Part shown: positions 49,271 through 58,366 of the stretch, piece by piece | Layout: every line of letters starts with the position of its first letter | Position numbering within the stretch: position 1 is the first letter of the stretch | Assembly (NCBI RefSeq): GCF_037935975.1 | Contig: NZ_CP149817.1 | Span: 3,968,001-4,032,000, forward strand | DNA from: Teredinibacter turnerae | Lineage (GTDB): Bacteria; Pseudomonadota; Gammaproteobacteria; Pseudomonadales; Cellvibrionaceae | Reading direction: 5' to 3' | DNA: 64,000 bases | Translations under genes and position numbers: made by a program | Notes under the pieces: model-generated | What the model saw: only the letters and a program-made list of their open reading frames with translations | Database searches by the model: none | What the model was told of the DNA's origin: nothing

Positions 49271-51013
49271 TTATAGCGGCGTTATTTGTTCGATCATCAG
49301 CTGCAAACTCTCCTCGCCGCGAAACTCGTTCACGTTAAGCTGATAGACAAGCTCGACCCATTGTATCGACGAGTCTGGCCACACATTTAAATCCACATTA
49401 AACGCAATCGCATCCAACGCCAGGCCAGAATAGTCACCAGGAGTCACGACCAGTTTGAGGTGTTTTTCACCAACAATGCGCTGGTTTACAATCCGGAATT
49501 TGCCATCGAAGCAGGGTTCAGGAAAGGCCTGCCCCCACGGGCCGAGCTCTGCGAGAGATCGCGCCACTGAGAGAGAAAAATCCTCTGCCTGAAGCTCACC
49601 ATCGGTGAGAATTTCTGCCGCAGGCGCCTCGCCGTTGAGTAGCCGTGATGTTTCTTCCTCAAACGCCCGTTGGAACCTGTCCAGATCCTGTTTTGCGAGC
49701 GATAGCCCTGCCGCCATTGCATGCCCACCGAATTTGGTGAGCAGGCCGGGGTGCCGCGTTGCCACCGCATCCAGCAGGTCGCGCAGGTGAATGCCAGGAA
49801 TCGAACGTCCCGAGCCCTTGAGCGTTTCAGCGTCGGCCTCGGCAAAAACAATTGTCGGGCGATGCGCGCGGTCTTTAATACGTGAGGCGAGAATCCCGAT
49901 AACACCCTGGTGCCAATCTTCTTGATAGAGGCAGATCGCCATTGGCCAGTTGCGCTCCGCAGCCAGCAGTTCATCGAGATGCAGCAACGCCTCCCGCTGC
50001 ATTGATTGTTCAATTGAACGCCGCTCGCGATTGAGTTCATCCAGCTCTGAGGCAAGCTCGCGTGCCTCAGACTCGCTGTCAGCGAGCAGGCAGCGAATGC
50101 CGAGGGACATATCATCCAAACGTCCAGCCGCATTGAGACGCGGACCAGCAACAAAACCCAGATCGGAAGCCTGCAGCCGCGCGAGCGGGCGTCGACCTAT
50201 TTCAAACAAGGCGCGAATACCAGCACAACAGCGCCCAGCTCGAATACGGTTGAGCCCCTGCGCCACTAACGTGCGATTGTTACTGTCCAGAGGCACCACA
50301 TCAGCAACCGTACCCAAAGCGACCAAATCGAGGAACTGCGCCATATTTGGTTCTTGCAGGCCTTTGCGCGCGAACCAGCCCTGGGCACGCAGATGCGCCC
50401 GCAAACCATTCATCACGTAGAAGATAACCCCAACGCCCGCCAGATTTTTACTGGCAAAACCGCAGTGTGGTTGGTTAGGGTTCACTATCACCTCGGCGCT
50501 CGGTAAGTTCTCGCCTGGTAAATGGTGGTCGGTAACCAACACTTGCATACCATAGGCCTGCGCGGCGGCGACTCCATCCAGGCTCGCAATGCCGTTATCC
50601 ACCGTTATTAAAAGATCCGGCGCCAACGTCTTTACGACTTCAACAATTTCCGGCGTTAACCCATAGCCAAATTCAAAGCGGTTGGGCACCAAAAAGTCTA
50701 CATGCTGACATCCGAACGCCCGCAAACAGCGAACTGCCAATGCCGTACTGGTGGCACCATCCGCATCAAAATCCCCCAGGATACAGACCCTGCCCTCACG
50801 CGTGAGAACGTCAGCTAATAGTGCAACAGCAGCATCCAACCCTCGCATCGCACCAGGTTTGATTAAGTTTTTAAGCTGATAATCAAGCTGTTGCGGGTGA
50901 TCAATACCGCGATGACTAAGCACTCGCTGGAGCAGCGGGGCATAAACGTTAAGGTGGTTCGGTTGTTGTGAGACGGACTGACGACGGCGAACGGTTTTAC
51001 TGGTGGCTTGCAT
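49271..51013 (-). CDS. recJ: Single-stranded-DNA-specific exonuclease RecJ
   Basis: A 580-residue 5'-3' single-strand exonuclease of the DHH family, for mismatch and recombination repair. Catalytic motifs: DFDADGATST, the DHH in VTDHHLPGE, and the later GGHAMAAGLS of the DHHA1 domain. The ATG giving MQATSKTVRRRQ was chosen for family length; the in-frame upstream sequence (63 codons) is not family-like. The gene upstream on this strand is the membrane protein at 51275-52099, 261 bp away. Confidence 0.94.
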   Translation of the reverse strand: MQATSKTVRRRQSVSQQPNHLNVYAPLLQRVLSHRGIDHPQQLDYQLKNLIKPGAMRGLDAAVALLADVLTREGRVCILGDFDADGATSTALAVRCLRAFGCQHVDFLVPNRFEFGYGLTPEIVEVVKTLAPDLLITVDNGIASLDGVAAAQAYGMQVLVTDHHLPGENLPSAEVIVNPNQPHCGFASKNLAGVGVIFYVMNGLRAHLRAQGWFARKGLQEPNMAQFLDLVALGTVADVVPLDSNNRTLVAQGLNRIRAGRCCAGIRALFEIGRRPLARLQASDLGFVAGPRLNAAGRLDDMSLGIRCLLADSESEARELASELDELNRERRSIEQSMQREALLHLDELLAAERNWPMAICLYQEDWHQGVIGILASRIKDRAHRPTIVFAEADAETLKGSGRSIPGIHLRDLLDAVATRHPGLLTKFGGHAMAAGLSLAKQDLDRFQRAFEEETSRLLNGEAPAAEILTDGELQAEDFSLSVARSLAELGPWGQAFPEPCFDGKFRIVNQRIVGEKHLKLVVTPGDYSGLALDAIAFNVDLNVWPDSSIQWVELVYQLNVNEFRGEESLQLMIEQITPL

Positions 51014-51274
51014 TGAAAATAGTGGTTGCTGTTCTGTGGCAAAAGTAAATCTACAAACCTGGCAATGAAAATTGCCAAGTGTATAGGCGGGGCAGGGAAG
51101 CTCCGCCATTGCCCTATGGGCAATGTAAACCATTGAAATATAAGAAAATTCACACATTTTCGTCAGTATTTCAAGGGTGTGCGATTGAATAGATAGGATC
51201 ACCTATTTAATCGCCGGGTTGATAGGGGGAGAGTGTACGCTAAATAGCGCCCTAAAAGTGGCCGTATGCTTCTG

Positions 51275-52099
51275 TTAGCCTACGAGACGGCGATGGAGGT
51301 TGCGCATCTCGCTGTCGAACCGCTGATACACAATTTCAATCGCATCGGTCGCTTCCTGATAGTAGCCCATCACCGAGAGATTGGGTTCGGGCATCGCGAG
51401 TTGAGCACGCAAATTCGTTACGAACCGCAGCAGCTGGGTTTGCTCTTTTTCGCTCAATTGATCTAAAAACCCTGACGACTGGAGCATTTGCTCCAACGCG
51501 CTTAAATGGGTATTAAGTAGGTTAACTTGCCGACTGCGCTCGTCGCGGTGAACGCTCGTAAAAACCTGAACGCCAAGCGCCCGGCATTGGCCGACCATCT
51601 CGCCGAGCTTGAGATAATCACGCCAGTTGGACCAGGTATCCAGATAACGCTGTGAATTTGCTAAACCATGATGGCGTGCAATCGATTCGAACAATTCAAT
51701 CAACGCGACTATCAATCGTGAGTGCTGGCTGAAACTGTCCTCTGGCCGCAACTCGCGCCCGCGCGCAGAAAGACTGGCCCAGTGTCGCGTGATCCCTTGC
51801 CAGTCTTCGTTATCCGCAAGCCACTCGTCGAGACCACTCATATGGCGCATATCGATCACCACCTGATGACGAAGAATATCGAGCTGCTGCAACGAAGAGC
51901 TGATCCCCGAGTGTCGCGCAATAGTCTGGCCTCGGTGCTGCTGTATATGAGTCAGCAGCACTCTTCCCGCCTGCAGGAGCTGAATTCCCAGCAATAAACG
52001 GCGACGACGCTGGTCACGCATACTGAAAACCAGTGTCAAAAAAGACAGCGCCAGTACAGATCCTATCAATATGGCGGCAAACAGAAATGACTCAAACAT
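51275..52099 (-). CDS. Membrane-anchored protein, possibly NIT-like sensing domain
   Basis: A 274-residue protein with a single N-terminal TM helix (about 5-26) and a long, mostly helical, probably cytoplasmic body rich in Leu, Gln, His and Arg. The segment LLQAGRVLLTHIQQHRGQT recalls the H..QQxRG helix of NIT (nitrate/nitrite sensing) domains, a weak similarity. No kinase, GGDEF or DNA-binding domain is attached. It lies between thrC and recJ on the same strand. I cannot assign a function. Confidence 0.65.
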   Translation of the reverse strand: MFESFLFAAILIGSVLALSFLTLVFSMRDQRRRRLLLGIQLLQAGRVLLTHIQQHRGQTIARHSGISSSLQQLDILRHQVVIDMRHMSGLDEWLADNEDWQGITRHWASLSARGRELRPEDSFSQHSRLIVALIELFESIARHHGLANSQRYLDTWSNWRDYLKLGEMVGQCRALGVQVFTSVHRDERSRQVNLLNTHLSALEQMLQSSGFLDQLSEKEQTQLLRFVTNLRAQLAMPEPNLSVMGYYQEATDAIEIVYQRFDSEMRNLHRRLVG

Positions 52100-52205
52100 G
52101 GCAGCTCCGCAGCTCGATCCTCAAGCATTGGGCAAAATTTGTTCCACTACTGCGCCACCAGGAGAACACCGAGAAGCGCGGTAAAAGTTCAGAGGGGGGA
52201 TAGGA

Positions 52206-52222
52206 AGGCAGTCATTCTGCCT
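52206..52222 (-). terminator. Possible weak terminator after thrC
   Basis: AGGCAG (52206-52211) and CTGCCT (52217-52222) with a five-base loop, 21 bases past the thrC stop on the minus strand. No T-run follows, so termination would be weak or Rho-dependent. Confidence 0.35.
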
Positions 52223-52242
52223 CCGCTACCGTTGGTTACAGT

Positions 52243-53658
52243 TTAGCTGGAAATGTTTTCGCGAATAAACGATTGAACCTGAGACAGATCATCTGCAATT
52301 ACCTGATACCGCTCTTCGCGGGTAAACAGGTCCTGCATATGAAAAGGAAGCACAGGATCTGACGTCTGCCCTGCTTGTTTTACTGCGTCTGGAAACTTCG
52401 CCGGATGGGCTGTTGCCAGACAAACCATAGGCGTGCTGTTATTGCGACGCGTCTGACGAGCCGCCTGCACACCAATCGCAGTATGCGGGTCAAGGAGGTA
52501 CTCAGTCGACTCAAACACAGATCGAATCACATCCACTGTCTCTTCATCGCCTACGCGGTAACTGCTGAACAAGGCGCGAGCGTCAGCCAGCACGGCATCG
52601 TCCAACACCATGCTGCCGTCAGCTTTAAAGGTGTTCATCAGAGCGCCAATCTTGTTGCCGTCTCTACCGTGCAAATCGAACAACATACGTTCAAAGTTGC
52701 TGGAGACCATAATATCCATACTCGGCGACAGCGAGTGCACCAGAGCCTGCTTCGAATGATCGTTCTCACTGATGCAGCGATGAAGAATGTCGTTGCTATT
52801 GGTGGCAATAACCAGCTGCTCGATTGGCAGGCCCATACGCTTAGCGAGATAACCCGCAAAGATATCGCCGAAATTTCCCGTAGGTACAGAGAAAGACACA
52901 GGCCGGTGAGGTGCGCCCAAAGCCAGTCCAGCGTAAAAGTAGTAAACAATTTGCGCCATGATGCGCGCCCAATTGATCGAGTTTACCGCGACCAGTTGGC
53001 GCCCTTCGGGCAAGAAGGATTGATCCGCAAAACTGGCTTTCACCATGTTCTGGCAATCGTCAAAGTTGCCCTCCAAGGCAATATTGTGCACGTTGTCCTC
53101 AAGTACCGTTGTCATTTGACGACGCTGTACATCCGACACCTTTTGATAGGGGTGAAGGATAAAAATATCCACATTCTCACAATCACGGCAACCTTCGATT
53201 GCTGCAGACCCGGTATCGCCGGAGGTGGCTCCCATAATTACCACCTTCTGATCCCGTTTTTTCAGTACGTAATCAAGCAGGTGCCCCAAAAACTGCAATG
53301 CGAAATCCTTGAACGCCAGAGTAGGCCCTTGGAACAGCTCCAAAACCCACTCGTTGTGCCCGGTTTGTACCAAAGGCGCAATCGCCTCATGACGAAAGCC
53401 CTTGTCTGCACTGGTTTTGTAAGATGCTGCAATGAGCCCTTTAAGATCGGCTTCAGGTATTTCGCCCTCAACGAACGGGCTGATAATTTTTAACGCCAGA
53501 GCTTCGTAGCTAAGGCCCGACCACGAGGCGATCTCTTCCTGCGAAAACTCAGGCAGCGTTTCTGGTACGTATAGGCCGCCGTCGGTCGCAAGCCCGGTTA
53601 AAACCACATCTTCAAAATTGAGCGCAGGAGCCTGCCCACGCGTGCTGATATATTTCAC
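52243..53658 (-). CDS. thrC: Threonine synthase
   Basis: A 471-residue PLP enzyme converting O-phosphohomoserine to threonine. The N-terminus MKYISTRG and the Schiff-base Lys in GPTLAFKDFALQF are typical, along with the GATSGDTGSAA phosphate loop and SVPTGNFGDIFAGY. It follows hom by 10 bp, forming the usual hom-thrC unit. No thr-type leader peptide is visible upstream of hom. Confidence 0.96.
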   Translation of the reverse strand: MKYISTRGQAPALNFEDVVLTGLATDGGLYVPETLPEFSQEEIASWSGLSYEALALKIISPFVEGEIPEADLKGLIAASYKTSADKGFRHEAIAPLVQTGHNEWVLELFQGPTLAFKDFALQFLGHLLDYVLKKRDQKVVIMGATSGDTGSAAIEGCRDCENVDIFILHPYQKVSDVQRRQMTTVLEDNVHNIALEGNFDDCQNMVKASFADQSFLPEGRQLVAVNSINWARIMAQIVYYFYAGLALGAPHRPVSFSVPTGNFGDIFAGYLAKRMGLPIEQLVIATNSNDILHRCISENDHSKQALVHSLSPSMDIMVSSNFERMLFDLHGRDGNKIGALMNTFKADGSMVLDDAVLADARALFSSYRVGDEETVDVIRSVFESTEYLLDPHTAIGVQAARQTRRNNSTPMVCLATAHPAKFPDAVKQAGQTSDPVLPFHMQDLFTREERYQVIADDLSQVQSFIRENISS

Positions 53659-53668
53659 CTGACAATCC

Positions 53669-54988
53669 TTACTTTAATGATTCAACTCGGATACGAACGA
53701 CATTCCCCTGAATGGGTGACAGACTCTCAATTTGCTCAATCGCCTTGTTCACTTGCTTTTCTATTGTGCGATTGGTCAGCAAAATAACTGAAACATGCTC
53801 TTGGCCTTCTTTGGGCTCCTTTTGAATCAACGCTTCAATGCTGATGCCGGCCTCGCTGAAGATCTGCGTCACGCGAGACAAAACACCCGGCTGATCCAAT
53901 GCTGAAAGCCGCAGGTAATAAGCTGATTCGATCTCTTCAATCGGTAAGATGGTGTAGTCGTGAAGGTGATCTTCACCATAGCCTAAGTGAGGTACCGCCG
54001 TTGCGTCTTCGCTAACGTAACTGGAGTTAACCATACGACTGACGTGCACGATATCAGAAATGACGGCAGACGCTGTTGGCTCCGCACCGGCGCCTGCACC
54101 GTAGTAGAGCGTTGGCCCAACTGCGTCACCCTTAACAACCACGGCGTTCATAACCCCATTCACATTAGCGAGCAGGCGCGACTGCGGGATCATCGTTGGG
54201 TGCACGCGCAACTCAATACCCTTGCCTGGCAGCCGGCGGGTAATACCCAAGTGTTTGATGCGGTAGCCCAGCTCGTCCGCGTAAGCCACATCTTCCGGCC
54301 GGATCTGGCTGATTCCCTCGGTGAAGACTTTGTCGAATTGCAACGGCATACCAAAGGCAATGGAGGCGAGAATCACTAGTTTGTGCGCGGCATCGATTCC
54401 TTCTACGTCAAAGGTCGGATCAGCTTCCGCATAGCCTAACGCCTGCGCTTCTTTAAGCACATCATCAAACTGCCGCCCTTTATCGCGCATTTCGGTCAGA
54501 ATGAAATTACCCGTGCCATTAATGATGCCCGCCAACCACTCAACTTTGTTTGCCGCGAGACCTTCGCGCAGCGAGCGGATGATAGGAATACCACCGGCGA
54601 CCGCTGCCTCATAGGAGATAGTGACGTTATTACTTACCGCTTCGGCAAACAGCTCATTGCCGTATTCGGCAATGAGCGCCTTGTTCGCGGTAACCACATG
54701 CTTGCCATTGCGAACGGCCTGGAGTACCAGGTCTTTGGCGACCGTAGTCCCACCAATCAGCTCCACCAGAATGTCGACATTGGGGTCACTTGCAACAGCG
54801 AAAATATCGTTGCTCACGGTTACGCCAGTCAAATCGCAATCCTCTCGGGTGCGACGTGCGCCGATATGGGTAATCCTAATCTCGCGTCCTGCTTTGGCGT
54901 TAATATCTTTGTTGTTCCGCGTCAGAACGTTAAACGTCCCACTGCCAACTGTACCCAGGCCACATATGCCGACATTTACCGGTTTCAA
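53669..54988 (-). CDS. hom: Homoserine dehydrogenase
   Basis: A 439-residue NAD(P)-dependent enzyme reducing aspartate semialdehyde to homoserine, with a C-terminal ACT domain (about 350-430) for threonine feedback. The dinucleotide fold GICGLGTVGSGT is at the N-terminus. The TTG start gives MKPVNVGICGLG, with GAGGA six bases before it; the longer frame lacks such a site and does not match the family. It heads the hom-thrC unit, 178 bp from dsbC. Confidence 0.95.
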   Translation of the reverse strand: MKPVNVGICGLGTVGSGTFNVLTRNNKDINAKAGREIRITHIGARRTREDCDLTGVTVSNDIFAVASDPNVDILVELIGGTTVAKDLVLQAVRNGKHVVTANKALIAEYGNELFAEAVSNNVTISYEAAVAGGIPIIRSLREGLAANKVEWLAGIINGTGNFILTEMRDKGRQFDDVLKEAQALGYAEADPTFDVEGIDAAHKLVILASIAFGMPLQFDKVFTEGISQIRPEDVAYADELGYRIKHLGITRRLPGKGIELRVHPTMIPQSRLLANVNGVMNAVVVKGDAVGPTLYYGAGAGAEPTASAVISDIVHVSRMVNSSYVSEDATAVPHLGYGEDHLHDYTILPIEEIESAYYLRLSALDQPGVLSRVTQIFSEAGISIEALIQKEPKEGQEHVSVILLTNRTIEKQVNKAIEQIESLSPIQGNVVRIRVESLK

Positions 54989-55121
54989 AGCATTATCCTC
55001 AATGAATAGCGTGGAGCACACTGCCCCTCTAAAAAAGAAACGCAACCTTACTGACGCGAAGATAGCCTGTCAATGCGCCGCAACAAGGGTTTCCAGACTA
55101 TTTCCGATACCTTACAGGCAC

Positions 55122-55146
55122 AAAAAAGGGGCCGTGTCGGCCCCTT
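55122..55146 (-). terminator. Rho-independent terminator of dsbC
   Basis: A 9-bp GC-rich stem (55126-55134 with 55138-55146), three-base loop, followed by T6 on the minus strand. It ends the leftward dsbC transcript, 20 bases past the stop. Confidence 0.9.
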
Positions 55147-55166
55147 AATGAACTCACAAAGGATTA

Positions 55167-55994
55167 TTAACTGCCGCTTGTTACACCAATGCGTTCTGCC
55201 AGGTTTTTGGCGGGCATATAACCTGGAATCAACACGCCAGAATCCAGGACTATAGCGGGAGTACCCGTGACGCCCATTTGCTGGCCCAGTTCGTATTCGC
55301 TGGCAACGGGATTGCCTTCGCACACGTTCATGGCAATATCTTCACGGTTTTTCAGCGCTGTCAGCGCTTTGCGCGGGTCGTCAGCACACCAGGCTGAAGC
55401 GATTTTTTGATAAGACATTGAATTAATACCAGCGCGGGGATATGCCAGGTAGCGCACTTCGATACCCATATCGTTCAACGCCGGTACTTCACGATGCAGT
55501 TTCTGGCAATAGCCACAATCCACGTCAGTGAATACAGCGATACTGGCCTTCACCTCGCCTTTAGGCGAGAACACGATGGCGTCATCTTTACTAACGGTAG
55601 CCAGCAGGTCCTTGCGCAGCCCCGTCATGGACTCATCGGTCACATTAACAATTTTTTTGCCATCGAGGTGCAGCATTTGACCATCGATAAAGTATTCGCC
55701 GTTCTCCTCCATGTAGATAATCCCTTTGCCCATGATCTGGACTTCATACATGCCGGGAATAACAGATGGTTGAATCTTGCGAATGCGGAGGTTTTCGTTC
55801 GCAGTCATCAGGCTTTTGCGGATATTTTCCTCTGCCTGGGCCGCAGAGACTTGCGCTGCAGATGCGGCAGGCGCCGCGTCTTTGGCAGATGCTTGGCTGC
55901 TCTCTGCTTCACTTTTGCACGATATCAGTCCTGCCAGAGATAAACCCAGCAGGGCCACCAAGGTGCGTGAGAAATATGGGGTTAAAGTGTTCAT
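55167..55994 (-). CDS. dsbC: Thiol:disulfide isomerase DsbC, with lipoprotein-like N-terminus
   Basis: A 275-residue periplasmic disulfide isomerase. The N-terminal dimerisation domain (about 55-120) is followed by a thioredoxin fold with the active-site CxxC at 160-163 (DCGYCQ), a second cysteine pair C203/C225 and the cis-Pro loop TGTP. The signal sequence ends LISC, a reasonable lipobox with Cys26, then a flexible Ala/Ser/Lys linker of about 25 residues. So this DsbC may be membrane-anchored, unlike soluble E. coli DsbC. In Pseudomonas dsbC precedes hom-thrC as here, but xerD normally lies before it and is absent. Confidence 0.9.
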   Translation of the reverse strand: MNTLTPYFSRTLVALLGLSLAGLISCKSEAESSQASAKDAAPAASAAQVSAAQAEENIRKSLMTANENLRIRKIQPSVIPGMYEVQIMGKGIIYMEENGEYFIDGQMLHLDGKKIVNVTDESMTGLRKDLLATVSKDDAIVFSPKGEVKASIAVFTDVDCGYCQKLHREVPALNDMGIEVRYLAYPRAGINSMSYQKIASAWCADDPRKALTALKNREDIAMNVCEGNPVASEYELGQQMGVTGTPAIVLDSGVLIPGYMPAKNLAERIGVTSGS

Positions 55995-56180
55995 ACAGTC
56001 CTCTTAAATCGTTTCGTCGTTATTATTCTTGTCGAAGTGTCACGCCGGGCTACTAACAAAAGGCCGAAGTTGTGTTGTTGGAACCTTGAAGTCTACCATG
56101 GTTCCATTGCCAGCCGTCTATGCTAACAAGTTTCCTCAGGTGGGGAGAATCTGTGCTGCAGAGCGAGAAGTAACGCACAC

Positions 56181-56207
56181 AAAAAAGGCGGCCAATGGCC
56201 GCCTTTT
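56181..56207 (-). terminator. Rho-independent terminator of the rpsP-rplS operon
   Basis: An 11-bp stem AAAAGGCGGCC (56183-56193) with GGCCGCCTTTT (56197-56207), 3-base loop, with T6 on the minus strand. It lies just past the rplS stop. Confidence 0.92.
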
Positions 56208-56214
56208 AAAAATC

Positions 56215-56571
56215 TTAGTTGAGCTTCTCTTTGATTCGAGCAGCCTTACCGGTCAGTTCGCGCAAGTAGTAAAGCTTGGCCTGACGCACGTCACCACGAC
56301 GCTTCACAGTGATGCTCTCAACCTGCTTGCTGTGGGTCTGGAAAGTACGCTCAACACCAACACCGTGAGAAATTTTACGCACAGTGAAAGCGGAGTTCAG
56401 ACCGCGGTTGCGAATACCGATAACAACGCCTTCATACGCCTGCAAACGCTCGCGGTTACCTTCAGTTACCTTCACTTGAACAACCACGGTGTCGCCGGGG
56501 CTGAACTCTGGAAGCTCTTGCTTGAGCTGCTCGTTTTCCAGCTCCTGGATGATTTTGTTCTTAGAACTCAT
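56215..56571 (-). CDS. rplS: 50S ribosomal protein L19
   Basis: A 118-residue ribosomal protein at the 30S-50S interface. The sequence from [22 protein letters not shown] through [17 protein letters not shown] and [19 protein letters not shown] matches L19 throughout. Last gene of rpsP-rimM-trmD-rplS, 47 bp after trmD, with a strong terminator behind it. Confidence 0.98.
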   Translation of the reverse strand: MSSKNKIIQELENEQLKQELPEFSPGDTVVVQVKVTEGNRERLQAYEGVVIGIRNRGLNSAFTVRKISHGVGVERTFQTHSKQVESITVKRRGDVRQAKLYYLRELTGKAARIKEKLN

Positions 56572-56618
56572 GGTGTGCTCCTGATTTCTGTGTAGCCTCG
56601 CGGCTAGAAAAGGTTAAT

Positions 56619-57407
56619 TCAATTAACGCCGTTGTGCTGACTGATAAACTCGTCTAGGAGCTTCTGCTCAAGCTCGGTCAACGCCAGCGCCTCTAGTAAA
56701 TCCGGCCTTCGCAGCCAAGTTCGCCCAAGCGACTGCTGCAAACGCCAATGTTCAATTCTTTTGTGATCCCCACTCATCAACACAGCGGGAACCTCATCCT
56801 CGCCCACTTTTTCCGGACGGGTGTAGTGCGGGCAATCGAGTAAGCCCGTCTCGAACGAGTCCTGCTGAGCAGAAAGCTCGTCACCGAGCGCTCCAGGCAG
56901 CTTGCGGATTAAAGCATCCAACAACACCATTGCCGGCAGTTCACCACCGCTCAGAACATAATCGCCAATCGAAAGCTCTTCATCGACATAACGCTGGATA
57001 AAGCGTTCATCGATGCCCTCATAGCGGCCAGCAACCAAAATAAGGTTCCGGTGGCACGACTCCGTGCCAGCGCTCGCAAGCTCATCGACTTTGACCTTGC
57101 TCAGCCGTTGCCCCTGCGGAGACAGATATATTACCCACGCTTGGTCTCTGTGCACATCAAGACGCTCGCAAGCATGCTCAACTGCCAGCGCCAGAGGGCC
57201 AACGCGCATGACCATTCCCGGGCCGCCGCCGTATGGGCGATCATCCACTGTCTGATGTTTATCCGAGGAAAACTCCCGCGGATTGATCAGTGTCAGTTCA
57301 AGCAGCCCCTGCTCGAGTGCTCGTCGCGTGATGCCGCTGTCGCTAATCGCCCGAAACATTTCAGGAAACAGCGTAATGACCGCAACTTTGCGCAGGTTTC
57401 GACTCAA
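56619..57407 (-). CDS. trmD: tRNA (guanine-N1-)-methyltransferase TrmD
   Basis: A 262-residue SPOUT-class enzyme methylating G37 of tRNAs with G36, preventing frameshifts. The deep-knot motifs are visible: [16 protein letters not shown] and [15 protein letters not shown]. It starts with TTG overlapping the rimM stop by four bases (TTGA), so it is coupled; no ATG lies nearby. Length is slightly above the family average. Confidence 0.96.
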   Translation of the reverse strand: MSRNLRKVAVITLFPEMFRAISDSGITRRALEQGLLELTLINPREFSSDKHQTVDDRPYGGGPGMVMRVGPLALAVEHACERLDVHRDQAWVIYLSPQGQRLSKVKVDELASAGTESCHRNLILVAGRYEGIDERFIQRYVDEELSIGDYVLSGGELPAMVLLDALIRKLPGALGDELSAQQDSFETGLLDCPHYTRPEKVGEDEVPAVLMSGDHKRIEHWRLQQSLGRTWLRRPDLLEALALTELEQKLLDEFISQHNGVN

Positions 57408-57943
57408 AACGCCGGGTCCCAGCTTACCAGGATTTCCGCGCGCTCAAGATCCACAGCCAACACGTAGGTTTCCCACACATAGGGGATTAACCGCTCGCGT
57501 CGGTCAGCACTACTGTCGTCACCAACAACAACCAAAACGTCGTTCGCGCCGGTTTCAAGCAGTTCTTTAACAACGCCGAAGTCGCACTCCTGGTCTTCAA
57601 AGCGGTTTTTTACCCGCAAACCAACAAGCTCATGCCAGTAAAAATCGGCATCACCCAGTTGGGGAAGCTGACTCTTTTCTACCGCAATATCAACGTTCGT
57701 CAACAGTGCCGCCTCATCGCGATCATCAACGCCGGGCAAGTGGACGATAATGCCGTTTGCCCGCGCTTCAAACCCATCGATTTCGACCGGCTTTACCCCG
57801 TGGCGCGTTTTTAACCACCAGGGGGAGTACTGCAAAATGTTGTCTTCAGGGCTGGTAAACGATTTAACTTTTATCCAACCCTTAATACCAAAAACGCCAG
57901 TGAGCCTGCCAACCGATATCAGGTTAGAGCGTTTGGCTGTCAC
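57404..57943 (-). CDS. rimM: Ribosome maturation factor RimM
   Basis: A 179-residue 16S rRNA processing factor that acts on the 30S head with S19. An N-terminal barrel ([20 protein letters not shown]) and a C-terminal PRC-barrel ([26 protein letters not shown]) are present. Start is GTG, with only a weak ribosome binding site. It follows rpsP by 30 bp. Confidence 0.96.
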   Translation of the reverse strand: MTAKRSNLISVGRLTGVFGIKGWIKVKSFTSPEDNILQYSPWWLKTRHGVKPVEIDGFEARANGIIVHLPGVDDRDEAALLTNVDIAVEKSQLPQLGDADFYWHELVGLRVKNRFEDQECDFGVVKELLETGANDVLVVVGDDSSADRRERLIPYVWETYVLAVDLERAEILVSWDPAF

Positions 57944-57973
57944 TGGCGCAGTCGTATCAATTAGGGCGCTGAA

Positions 57974-58219
57974 TTAAGCAGCGGCCGCGTCTTTGATCAA
58001 CTTGGCAACGCGGTCGGACATTTGTGCGCCCTGACCTTTCCAGTATTCCAAACGCTCGTTATCAACACGAAGACGCTCTTCCTGGCCACGTGCGATAGGG
58101 TTAAAGAAACCCAGGCGCTCAATGAACGCACCATCACGTGCGGAACGACTGTCAGTCACAGTCAGATGATAAAATGGACGCTTCTTGGAACCGCCACGGG
58201 ATAAACGAATGCTTACCAT
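57974..58219 (-). CDS. rpsP: 30S ribosomal protein S16
   Basis: An 81-residue ribosomal protein starting [19 protein letters not shown], typical of S16. GGAAAG lies six bases before the ATG used; 15 in-frame codons upstream are not family-like. It heads the rpsP-rimM-trmD-rplS operon. The 147-bp gap to ffh probably holds its promoter, which I could not fix. Confidence 0.97.
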   Translation of the reverse strand: MVSIRLSRGGSKKRPFYHLTVTDSRSARDGAFIERLGFFNPIARGQEERLRVDNERLEYWKGQGAQMSDRVAKLIKDAAAA

Positions 58220-58366
58220 GTAAGTCTTTCCTGTTTGTCGTTCTTTGTAACCAGGCGCCTGCAACGTTGAATCGCTGCCATTTACTGGGGCACCTGCGAA
58301 AGGCGGCGTATTTTAATGGAAAGGTTCCACCTTGTATAGGCCTAAATTACACCAAATTTTGTTTAT

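Noticed and set aside
52375-53493. Long rightward open frame of 372 codons antisense to thrC
   Set aside because: thrC on the other strand is a complete, motif-confirmed gene. The antisense frame has unnatural composition and no ribosome binding site.
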